From a virus, in IMG/VR virus record IMGVR_UViG_3300006805_000165, positions 1-23,838 of that record: a stretch of DNA of 23,838 nt; one strand, 5' to 3'. The notes below the pieces were generated by a model. It was not told the origin of the DNA and did not search any database. It saw only the letters and a list, made by a program, of their open reading frames with translations. The translations under genes were made by a program, and so were the position numbers. Positions 15,986 to 20,452 of this stretch are shown here, one piece after another; positions within the stretch are counted from its first letter, which is position 1, and every line of letters starts with the position of its first letter.

Positions 15986-16819
15986 TCAGTTGGGCAGGGC
16001 CTCCAGCGCAGCGCCCAGCGCTTTCAGGAATACCTCACGCTGCTCGGTCGTCATGTGGCTGCGCACCACCTCACTGATCACCCGTTCAAAGTTCACCTGG
16101 CGCTCATAGGTCCGCACTGTTTCCTGGTGCTTCATCAGCATGGCGAACAGCGTGGAGCAGGCAGAGATGACTTCTTTCGCCTCACGGGGCGAGACGTCAC
16201 TCTTCGGACGCCCGGTCATGGGGTCGATGATCGACTGGCGCAGAGCCGAGGTCATGGTCAACTGCCGGTCCAGCTCCTGGGCCAGCGAGAACTGGGCGCC
16301 ATAGGGCTGGTGCTCGGCCGGCAAGTCGAACGGGAGCTGCTTCAACTGCATCAATTGCAGGTCGGACAGGCAATACTTGGCGTTGATCGCTGCCATTTTC
16401 AGGATGGTCAGCGAGTCGTTGACCTCTTTTTCCGTGACAGGTCGTAGCCGTAGCGCCGCATCGAGGTGGCTGCCTCTGGCTTCGGCGCCAAAGGACTCCT
16501 TGGGGCCGGCCAGCAAGTCCACGAAAGTGTCAGGATCAGGCTCAAAATCGTCATTCCCCTGAGCGGAAACGTCAGAATCCGGTGCATTTTCCGATGGATC
16601 CGGTGCATTTTCCGCATCAATCGGTGCATTTTCAGGGGCTTCTGGCGCATAAACCGGTACCTCTGGTGCAGTTTCTGCATCAATCGGTGCGGAAATCGTG
16701 GGTTCCGGTGCATTTTCTGCATCAATCGTGGCAGGGACCTGGGCTTCTGGTGGAGTCTCGGCTGAAGTCGGTGCCGGCATCTGGACTGCGGGTTTCACAG
16801 CGTACTTCTGCAGGCTCAT
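15986..16819 (-). CDS. Pro/Ala-rich linker protein with helical C-terminal domain, 277 aa
   Basis: Residues about 12-90 are low-complexity repeats (PIDAENAPEP / APIDAETAPE), encoded by short tandem DNA repeats at about 16575-16735. Residues 95-277 are a helix-rich acidic/basic domain (RPVTEKEVNDSLTILKMAAI, CSTLFAMLMKHQETVRTYER, TTEQREVFLKALGAALEALP). The start overlaps the upstream stop as TGATG. Helical content and early place in the late operon would be compatible with a small terminase subunit, but no DNA-binding helix-turn-helix is evident. I leave the function unassigned. Confidence 0.75.
   Translation of the reverse strand: MSLQKYAVKPAVQMPAPTSAETPPEAQVPATIDAENAPEPTISAPIDAETAPEVPVYAPEAPENAPIDAENAPDPSENAPDSDVSAQGNDDFEPDPDTFVDLLAGPKESFGAEARGSHLDAALRLRPVTEKEVNDSLTILKMAAINAKYCLSDLQLMQLKQLPFDLPAEHQPYGAQFSLAQELDRQLTMTSALRQSIIDPMTGRPKSDVSPREAKEVISACSTLFAMLMKHQETVRTYERQVNFERVISEVVRSHMTTEQREVFLKALGAALEALPN
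16575..16735 (-). repeat. Imperfect tandem repeats coding the APIDAENAP linker
   Basis: The plus-strand motif GGTGCATTTTC with the following TGCATCAATC(G/A) recurs several times between about 16580 and 16730, encoding the repeated Pro/Ala/Asp/Glu linker of the 277-aa protein. Spacing is irregular but always in frame. This block is more AT-rich than the surrounding coding sequence. Confidence 0.75.
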
Positions 16820-17331
16820 CAGGTTGGCTCCGGTGCTTCAGTGGAAGAGGGGGGCGTGTCGTTGGTACCAGCCACCAGCGCTACTGTGCAGAGAAGGCAA
16901 TGGTTCGTCCAGAGGTGTTCCTGCTCCTGCAGCCGGCTCTTGAGGGTCTCGCCTTCTGCCTTCAGCTCCAGTACTCGAGCATGCAGGCGGGTGTTCTCTT
17001 CCTCGATCCCGCCCAGGCGGGCGACCTGCTTTTCCAGGTTGCCGATTTTCTCCTGCAAGGTGCGGATCTGCTGCATCAGGTCGTTTCGCTGACCGGTGGC
17101 TTCCTGATAGAGCTGGGCCATCATGGTCAGTTCATTGCGCAGAGCCGAGGTCACCATCTGGATGGCTTCCGTGGCCACCGCGTTGGCAGATGCTACGTTG
17201 CCGGCGGCGGTCTCGTCTGACCACTCCCGGAAGTATTTCCGCATGCCCATCAGGCCCCCGCCCAGGACGATGATCGCTCCTCCGATGCCGATCATGACGT
17301 TCTGTACAAACTCGGTGGTGATCATGTCCAT
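16819..17331 (-). CDS. Membrane-anchored coiled-coil protein (170 aa), possible i-spanin-like
   Basis: ATG 17329-17331 is favoured by GGAG 6-7 nt upstream; an ATG at 17358 would add nine residues. One membrane segment is clear at about residues 8-30 (FVQNVMIGIGGAIIVLGGGL), followed by a basic RKYF stop-transfer and a long heptad-rich helix (QQIRTLQEKIGNLEKQVARL, EEENTRLHARVLELKAEGET). It ends in a Cys pair (CLLC) and a Pro/Thr-rich tail. N-terminal membrane anchor plus coiled coil is the layout of Rz-type inner spanins, but no lipobox-bearing outer spanin or lysin is next to it. An anchored virion-assembly factor is equally possible. Confidence 0.7.
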   Translation of the reverse strand: MDMITTEFVQNVMIGIGGAIIVLGGGLMGMRKYFREWSDETAAGNVASANAVATEAIQMVTSALRNELTMMAQLYQEATGQRNDLMQQIRTLQEKIGNLEKQVARLGGIEEENTRLHARVLELKAEGETLKSRLQEQEHLWTNHCLLCTVALVAGTNDTPPSSTEAPEPT

Positions 17332-17407
17332 GCAGCGCTCCAGTCGGTATGCCGGCATGGTAGCAGCGTGACCTTATAACGAGAACCGTTGGTCAGGAAA
17401 TTTCATG

Positions 17408-17437
17408 TGGAGCTCAACTGGAGCTCAACTGGAGCTC
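17408..17437. repeat. 11-bp tandem repeat with GAGCTC cores
   Basis: TGGAGCTCAAC occurs twice in tandem (17408-17418, 17419-17429), followed by an 8-bp partial copy. A fourth GAGCTC follows at 17456-17461. It lies in the 130-bp gap between the first two genes of the leftward operon. Each GAGCTC is self-complementary, so alternative hairpins could form in the leader of the coiled-coil gene. Confidence 0.8.
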
Positions 17438-17465
17438 GTCGTATACCTCGATGTCGAGCTCAATG

Positions 17466-17762
17466 TCAGGACACCGCGAGCGCCAGGTCAGGTACCACCG
17501 TCAGGTTGTTGTCCAGGATCATAAAGGTCGGCGTGTCGCTGCTCATCAACTGGGCGTGAATGTAAAACTGCACCCTGCCGTCTGGTGTCAGGCTGGCCCG
17601 TAACGTGTGGTCAATGGCCCCGGTGTCGAGGTTGTCACGGAGGTATTGCTCAAGGCTGACAGTGCGCTGGCTCATGGGGGCGTCCTTGTCGGGGGCTGGG
17701 GGTGTGGGAGGGAGTGTGGAGGGGACGGTACCGAAGGTAAAGTCCTTGGTGGGGTACTGCAG
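17466..17762 (-). CDS. First leftward protein, 98 aa from a CTG or 69 aa from an ATG
   Basis: The conservative start is ATG 17673-17675 (MSQRTVSLEQYLRDN, SD AAGGA 7 nt upstream), giving 69 aa. The same frame is open upstream to a TAA at 17763-17765. Just after that TAA lies CTG 17760-17762, 5 nt behind a stronger SD, AAGGAG (17768-17773). Starting there adds QYPTKDFTFGTVPS and a Pro-rich linker. The protein is small, with strands (RVQFYIHAQL, TFMILDNNLTVVPD); no family is recognised. It ends TCC TGA C, a context prone to frameshifting. It is the promoter-proximal gene of the virion operon. Confidence 0.6.
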   Translation of the reverse strand: MQYPTKDFTFGTVPSTLPPTPPAPDKDAPMSQRTVSLEQYLRDNLDTGAIDHTLRASLTPDGRVQFYIHAQLMSSDTPTFMILDNNLTVVPDLALAVS

Positions 17763-17863
17763 TTACTCTCCTTGGTTTTAAAAATGCTCGGAATCGAAAG
17801 TGACCCAGTCGTAGTCCTGGCCTGGCCAGCTATGGAAAAAAGTGGGTGGGGGTGCTAGTGACC

Positions 17864-17882
17864 GGTCAAACTTTGTTTGACC
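17864..17882. repeat. Dyad copy 1 (19 bp, centre TTT)
   Basis: GGTCAAAC-TTT-GTTTGACC with both 8-bp half-sites perfect and a 3-bp centre, one base longer than the other copies. It sits in the divergent region next to two AT palindromes, so it is the best placed copy to control both operons. Confidence 0.9.
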
Positions 17883-17885
17883 GAA

Positions 17886-17911
17886 AATAATTAAATTATT
17901 TTTAAAAATAA
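17886..17911. repeat. Two overlapping AT palindromes
   Basis: AATAATT-A-AATTATT (17886-17900) and TTATTTTTAAAAATAA (17896-17911) overlap and follow dyad copy 1 after 3 bp. Together they form a 26-bp pure A/T block in a GC-rich genome. They could be operator, promoter core or an easily melted segment. Confidence 0.85.
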
Positions 17912-17946
17912 CTGGACTCCCTTGGAGCATAGGCGCAACATTCGCT

Positions 17947-17975
17947 TATCGGATGGCCACACGGGCCGACCGATA
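17947..17975 (+). other. Imperfect hairpin in the rightward leader
   Basis: TATCGG (17947-17952) pairs with CCGATA (17970-17975), and GGCC (17055+900, i.e. 17955-17958) pairs with GGCC (17964-17967), with a 2-nt internal mismatch. It lies about 65 bp upstream of the first rightward start codon and may structure the 5' leader of that mRNA. Confidence 0.5.
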
Positions 17976-18040
17976 CCGGAGGTGCCCACGTGGGCGTCAC
18001 GGTTGCCGGGCACATTGCCCCACCTTTAGGAGTTTTTGTT

Positions 18041-18670
18041 ATGACCGCTATCACTCTCGCTCTCTCTGTTACTTCCTCTGTTAAGGCTTTGACTGTCGCC
18101 AATAACGCCGGCCTCAAGTTCTCCGAGTCGGTTCGGGCCGGTGTCACAGCGCACGGCCTCGGCGAGTTCGCTTGCGCCTTGCTGGACAATATCCGTGGCG
18201 CCGCTCTCATGGGAGAAAAGGCCATGCGCAAGGCCGGTACGGATGCTGGTTCCCTCTTCAGCAAGTACACACTGGCCGTCCGGGTACTCAAGAGCATGGC
18301 CGCCGAGGGCTGGGAGCTGAAAATCAGCGCGAAAGAGGGCGCCGCTACTACTACCGAACAGGTAGAGAAAAAGGCCAACACCAAAGGCAAGGGCGACAAT
18401 GGCGACAATGGCGAGAGTCGCGAACAGGACAGCCAAGCCGGCGCGGCCATCATGGCCAGCCGTTCCGAGTCTCTGTCTCGGTTACTTGCTGAGGCCGGCG
18501 ATGCGGCCATTTTGGAGGCCTTTTCTCTGATGCTGGCCGCCGGTCACAAGTCAGCCGTGGCCCGTACCATTGCGGCGGCTATTGCCTTTGGTAACGCTAA
18601 CAAGTCCATTGGCGACGATATCAAACACGCCGTGCCTGAAATGGCTGAGCTGCTGAAGCTGGCCGCTTAA
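18041..18670 (+). CDS. First rightward (probably early) protein, 209 aa, unrecognised
   Basis: ATG 18041 is chosen because TTTAGGAG precedes it by 7 nt; the frame is open upstream but without an SD. The protein has two Ala-rich helical halves: 1-105 (for example GEFACALLDNIRGAALMGEK) and 133-209 (SRSESLSRLLAEAGDAAILE). They are joined by a hydrophilic linker at about 112-132 (KANTKGKGDNGDNGESREQD). There is no signal peptide and no known motif. As the first gene after the divergent region it is a candidate early host-takeover or DNA-associated protein. The TAA stop abuts dyad copy 2. Confidence 0.82.
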   Translation: MTAITLALSVTSSVKALTVANNAGLKFSESVRAGVTAHGLGEFACALLDNIRGAALMGEKAMRKAGTDAGSLFSKYTLAVRVLKSMAAEGWELKISAKEGAATTTEQVEKKANTKGKGDNGDNGESREQDSQAGAAIMASRSESLSRLLAEAGDAAILEAFSLMLAAGHKSAVARTIAAAIAFGNANKSIGDDIKHAVPEMAELLKLAA

Positions 18671-18672
18671 CC

Positions 18673-18690
18673 GGTCAAACCGGTTTGACC
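18673..18690. repeat. Dyad copy 2 (centre CG)
   Basis: Perfect GGTCAAACCGGTTTGACC, flanked by CC and GG to give a 22-bp palindrome starting directly after the TAA of the 209-aa gene. Its right arm is reused in the next hairpin. Confidence 0.95.
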
Positions 18691-18715
18691 GGAGGGGAAA
18701 CCCTCCGGTCTCTTT
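18687..18715 (+). terminator. GAAA-tetraloop terminator-like hairpin sharing the dyad arm
   Basis: GACCGGAGGG (18687-18696) and CCCTCCGGTC (18701-18710) form a perfect 10-bp stem with a GAAA loop, followed by TCTTTT. The first four bases belong to dyad copy 2, so the dyad hairpin and this hairpin cannot form at once. Confidence 0.75.
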
Positions 18716-18753
18716 TGCTGGCCTTGCCTTCTTCAGGGCCAGCAAAAGAGACC
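18707..18753 (+). repeat. 17-bp inverted repeat, third alternative hairpin
   Basis: GGTCTCTTTTGCTGGCC (18707-18723) is perfectly complementary to 18737-18753, with a 13-nt loop. It overlaps the preceding terminator stem by four bases and contains its U-tract, so pairing here would sequester the terminator tail. It ends 19 bp before the next start codon. Confidence 0.85.
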
Positions 18754-18772
18754 ACAAAACAGGTAACCCGCT

Positions 18773-18958
18773 ATGCCTTCCTCTCTCGCTTTGTTTGAGT
18801 GCCGCATCCGTTACGACGTGGGCCATGGCCCGTTGCGTACGGTCGTTTATATCCTGCCTGCCGTTAACTTTGATAAGGCCGGGGACGCGGCGATTGCCCG
18901 TGCCCGTGCCGACGGTTTCCGGATTGTGGTGGCGGTCACCGCCGACGAGGTCAAATAA
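18773..18958 (+). CDS. Small unrecognised protein, 61 aa
   Basis: It starts at ATG 18773 with a modest SD (AGGT, 8-9 nt). It begins MPSSLALFECRIRYDVGHGP; two strand-like segments (TVVYILPAVNF, FRIVVAVTADEV) flank a helix (DKAGDAAIARARADG), suggesting a tiny alpha/beta fold. The last codons GTC AAA TAA are the left arm and centre of dyad copy 3, so gene end and repeat are one sequence. High GC3 supports coding. Confidence 0.75.
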   Translation: MPSSLALFECRIRYDVGHGPLRTVVYILPAVNFDKAGDAAIARARADGFRIVVAVTADEVK

Positions 18959-18966
18959 GTTTGACC
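18949..18966. repeat. Dyad copy 3 (centre AA), overlapping a stop codon
   Basis: GGTCAAAT-AA-GTTTGACC. The left half-site ends in T instead of C, which still pairs as U-G in RNA. The stop codon TAA of the 61-aa gene is inside the dyad. Confidence 0.9.
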
Positions 18967-18984
18967 GGCAGGGCGACCTGCCGG
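18965..18984 (+). terminator. GCGA-tetraloop hairpin sharing the dyad arm
   Basis: CCGGCAGG/CCTGCCGG, a perfect 8-bp stem with a GCGA (GNRA) loop, begins with the last two bases of dyad copy 3. This is the same arrangement as at 18687. The downstream U-tract is poor (CCTGTCC). Confidence 0.6.
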
Positions 18985-19015
18985 CCTGTCCATTCCCGTG
19001 TGCCTTTCCGGCACC

Positions 19016-19045
19016 GGTCAAACCGGTTTGACCATAGGTCAGACC
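19016..19045. repeat. Dyad copy 4 (centre CG) plus an extra half-site
   Basis: Perfect GGTCAAACCGGTTTGACC at 19016-19033, then ATA, then GGTCAGACC (19037-19045), a third half-site forming a second small dyad TGACC-ATA-GGTCA with the right arm. It lies 33 nt before the start of the 103-aa gene. Confidence 0.9.
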
Positions 19046-19066
19046 GCCTCTTCAGGAGTGCCCGTT

Positions 19067-19378
19067 ATGCCCCGCCACCTTCCCGTCCAGTCCCGCCTGC
19101 CTGCCGGTCAAATCAGTTTGACCGGGGCCACCTGCGCCGGCCTCCGTTACAGCTCCGCCGAGGCCCGCGCCCTTGTCTGGCTGGCGGCCCGCACCAATAA
19201 AATCGCCACCATGACGGAGCAGGGAATCATTACCCTGCCTTCCCTCTCCCTTGCGAACGCGGCCAGCATGATCGAGCTGGGCGGCCTGGCCGTTTGGGAG
19301 TGCCTGACCGAAAACCAGAAGGCCGTCCTCATGGCCCGCAACGTCGTTTTCAGGGAGGCTCCGGTCAAACCGGTTTGA
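19067..19378 (+). CDS. Unrecognised protein, 103 aa, bounded and traversed by dyads
   Basis: ATG 19067 follows SD AGGAG by about 9 nt; a longer frame upstream lacks an SD and runs through dyad copy 4. It begins MPRHLPVQSRLPAGQISLTG, where GQISLT is encoded by dyad copy 5. The last residues PVKPV and the TGA stop come from dyad copy 6. The middle is helical (SSAEARALVWLAARTNKIAT, LANAASMIELGGLAVWECLT). No family is recognised. The gene shows that dyads can invade coding sequence as well as end it. Confidence 0.75.
   Translation: MPRHLPVQSRLPAGQISLTGATCAGLRYSSAEARALVWLAARTNKIATMTEQGIITLPSLSLANAASMIELGGLAVWECLTENQKAVLMARNVVFREAPVKPV
19106..19123. repeat. Dyad copy 5 (centre CA), inside a gene
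   Basis: GGTCAAAT-CA-GTTTGACC flanked by CC/GG, read as GQISLT in the 103-aa gene. The half-site change C to T keeps a U-G pair in RNA. Confidence 0.9.
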
Positions 19379-19380
19379 CC
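19363..19380. repeat. Dyad copy 6 (centre CG), supplying a stop codon
   Basis: Perfect GGTCAAACCGGTTTGACC with CC/GG flanks. The TGA of the right arm is the stop of the 103-aa gene (CCG GTC AAA CCG GTT TGA). Confidence 0.95.
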
Positions 19381-19470
19381 GGGTGCTGGCCGCGTCCTCC
19401 TCCTCTCCGGGGGCAAGGGCAAGGCCAGCAGGGAAGGCCTCTTCCTGGCCCTTGGCAAGGCCAGCAAGGG

Positions 19471-19527
19471 GTCACTTTTCAGGCTCTGGCCGGGGTGCCG
19501 GTGAAGGCCCTGAAAAGTGACTCTTTT
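19471..19527 (+). terminator. 13-bp-stem intrinsic terminator candidate
   Basis: GTCACTTTTCAGG (19471-19483) pairs perfectly with CCTGAAAAGTGAC (19509-19521) around a 25-nt loop and is followed by TCTTTT. It lies about 90 bp after the 103-aa gene and would end the first rightward transcript. Its layout resembles the 17-bp inverted repeat at 18707-18753. Confidence 0.65.
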
Positions 19528-19612
19528 GGAGCGATTTGCGGCTCGGATTTTTTCCGCAGAGTCAGAGTAACTCCGCACCTTTAATTTCCCTGAAAGCAAC
19601 ACCCTATTACTC

Positions 19613-19648
19613 TATATATATAATAAAATTATTTTATATATTATATAA
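19613..19648. other. 36-bp uninterrupted A/T tract
   Basis: All 36 bases are A or T in an otherwise GC-rich region. It includes a perfect TATAAT (19619-19624) and the inverted repeat ATAAAAT-T-ATTTTAT (19623-19637). The base 17 bp upstream of TATAAT lacks a good -35 (GCAACA). It could be a DNA-unwinding element or the core of a promoter. Confidence 0.75.
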
Positions 19649-19829
19649 GAAAGAGAGAAAGGCCGGAAAAGGGCCATAAAAAGAGTGCCCCAAATTGGTG
19701 CGAGGTAGGCTCAGAATGACAGACAGAGAGTGAGCCAGGGTCTGCCTCACAAACGGCGTGTCGTTTTGAACCGACCTTTGTCGTTTCGGGCGATGCTGGC
19801 CTTGTCATTCCGGGCCACCACTCCCCTAT

Positions 19830-20030
19830 ATGCTGGCCGCGCCCCTGAAAAGGACGTCAACTGCTGGCCTCGGCAGGGAAGTGCCCACTCACATCGGCCA
19901 CTTCCACGTCGAAGCCGTCGGACTTGGCCCTTCCGCCGTGTCGGACAATTCCGGCGATATTGTCGGACAGCCATATTCCATTTGGATATGGTCAAACCGG
20001 TTTGACCGAACTTTCGGTAAAACGGAATAG
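19830..20030 (+). CDS. Possible small protein, 66 aa (or 49 aa from a GTG)
   Basis: The frame from ATG 19830 lacks a clear SD; an internal GTG near 19881 (VPTHIGHFHVEAVGLG) is an alternative. The C-terminal half has good GC3 and a natural composition (SDNSGDIVGQPYSIWIW). Dyad copy 7 is read as SNRFDR near the end. The TAG stop overlaps a GTG start as TAGTG, hinting at a coupled pair. No family is recognised, and overlapping minus-strand frames cannot be fully excluded. Confidence 0.35.
   Translation: MLAAPLKRTSTAGLGREVPTHIGHFHVEAVGLGPSAVSDNSGDIVGQPYSIWIWSNRFDRTFGKTE
19990..20007. repeat. Dyad copy 7 (centre CG)
   Basis: Perfect GGTCAAACCGGTTTGACC. An adjacent inverted repeat CCATAT...ATATGG (19971-19991) abuts its left side, and CCGA-ACTT-TCGG (20006-20017) its right side. 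Confidence 0.95.
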
Positions 20031-20143
20031 TGACCACTAACCAAAACCCTGTCCCGGATGGTGAAGCAAAACCGGCCATCGAAGGCACCTGTTTTGACAA
20101 TCCACGACAAGCTGCAATAACCCACCTACTCTTTCAGGCCTAA
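20030..20143 (+). CDS. Possible 37-aa protein coupled to the preceding small frame
   Basis: GTG 20030-20032 overlaps the previous stop as TAGTG. The product begins VTTNQNPVPDGEAKPAIEGT and ends HLLFQA; it has ordinary, acidic composition. There is only a weak GGA upstream. This is a candidate micro-gene supported by the overlap and composition alone. Confidence 0.35.
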   Translation: MTTNQNPVPDGEAKPAIEGTCFDNPRQAAITHLLFQA

Positions 20144-20176
20144 ATCGAAGCAACGCCTTTACTGTAAGAAGTAACA

Positions 20177-20205
20177 TTGACCTATAACAATAACTGTGTT
20201 ACTAT
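20177..20205 (+). promoter_or_regulatory. Sigma70-like promoter TTGACC-17-TACTAT
   Basis: TTGACC (20177-20182; 5 of 6 bases match TTGACA) is 17 bp from TACTAT (20200-20205), with AT-rich surroundings. A 7-bp inverted repeat overlaps both elements and could be an operator. Transcription would start near 20212. Confidence 0.55.
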
Positions 20206-20279
20206 ATACATTCAATGGAGTTATCTTCTGAAGCCACCTTTTCGGCGATTATTCCACCGGAAAAAGCAACAAACCGCTG

Positions 20280-20330
20280 AATTTTGGTCAATTGTCCCAT
20301 AAAACCAAAATTGTTTACCCCCAAGGGGGT
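20280..20330 (+). other. Two consecutive hairpins in the leader
   Basis: AATTTTGGT (20280-20288) pairs with ACCAAAATT (20304-20312) around a 15-nt loop, and ACCCCC (20317-20322) with GGGGGT (20325-20330). The second is followed by GCTTTAG, not a strong U-tract. The first begins at the stop of the 21-codon leader frame. Confidence 0.65.
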
Positions 20331-20377
20331 GCTTTAGCGTTTGAAGTTAAAGTGACCTCTTAACATTGAAGCCACCC

Positions 20378-20395
20378 GGTCAAACGTGTTTGACC
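20378..20395. repeat. Dyad copy 8 (centre GT)
   Basis: GGTCAAAC-GT-GTTTGACC with both half-sites perfect, 57 nt upstream of the 170-aa start. Confidence 0.95.
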
Positions 20396-20452
20396 CGTTC
20401 CTGCAAGCAACCGTCGAAGGCTGCCTGCGGCACCCAACAAAGGAAGACCCTC

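Larger units (their letters stand above)
17763..18040. promoter_or_regulatory. Divergent control region between leftward and rightward operons
   Basis: These 278 bp separate the two divergent gene sets. They contain dyad copy 1 (17864-17882), the inverted repeat AATAATT-A-AATTATT (17886-17900), the perfect 16-bp palindrome TTATTTTTAAAAATAA (17896-17911), an imperfect hairpin (17947-17975) and the palindrome GCCCACGTGGGC (17984-17995). A weak rightward sigma70-like candidate is TTGACC (17877-17882, part of the dyad) with TTTAAA 18 bp on. No convincing leftward promoter was found. A minus-strand frame at 17778-17930 (MLQGSPVIFK..., 50 aa) lacks an SD, though its last 17 codons look coding; it may be a remnant. 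Confidence 0.6.
19379..19829. other. Gene-poor stretch with hairpins and A/T tract
   Basis: No convincing gene is seen in these about 450 bp. They contain several GCTGGCC/GGCCAGC motifs able to pair with one another, the terminator-like hairpin at 19471-19527, the A/T tract at 19613-19648 and the small inverted repeat GGCTCA...TGAGCC (about 19708-19736). A GTG-started frame at 19730-20005 has no SD and a very Arg-rich product that looks like a shadow. A replication origin or regulatory interval is possible. Confidence 0.55.
20144..20452 (+). promoter_or_regulatory. Promoter and structured leader before the 170-aa gene
   Basis: These about 310 bp have no ordinary gene. In order they hold: an inverted repeat AGTAACA (20170-20176)/TGTTACT (20197-20203); a sigma70-like promoter inside it (20177-20205); a 21-codon frame beginning right after the expected transcription start (ATG 20215 to TGA 20278-20280, starting MELSSEATFS); a 9-bp hairpin (20280-20312); an ACCCCC-AA-GGGGGT hairpin (20317-20330); and dyad copy 8. 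This order resembles a leader peptide plus attenuator, by layout only. Confidence 0.55.

Noticed and set aside
15986-16819. 277-aa protein as small terminase subunit
   Set aside because: It is helix-rich, but no DNA-binding motif is visible and it lies 7.6 kb from the large terminase.
16819-17358. Firm assignment as an Rz-type spanin
   Set aside because: The membrane plus coiled-coil layout fits, but there is no lipobox-bearing outer spanin, holin or endolysin nearby, so it is kept as a possibility only.
19730-20125. Frames of 91 aa (plus) and 117 or 78 aa (minus) in the gene-poor stretch
   Set aside because: They lack SD sites, have Arg/Ser/Pro-rich shadow-like composition and conflict with the TAGTG-coupled plus-strand pair.
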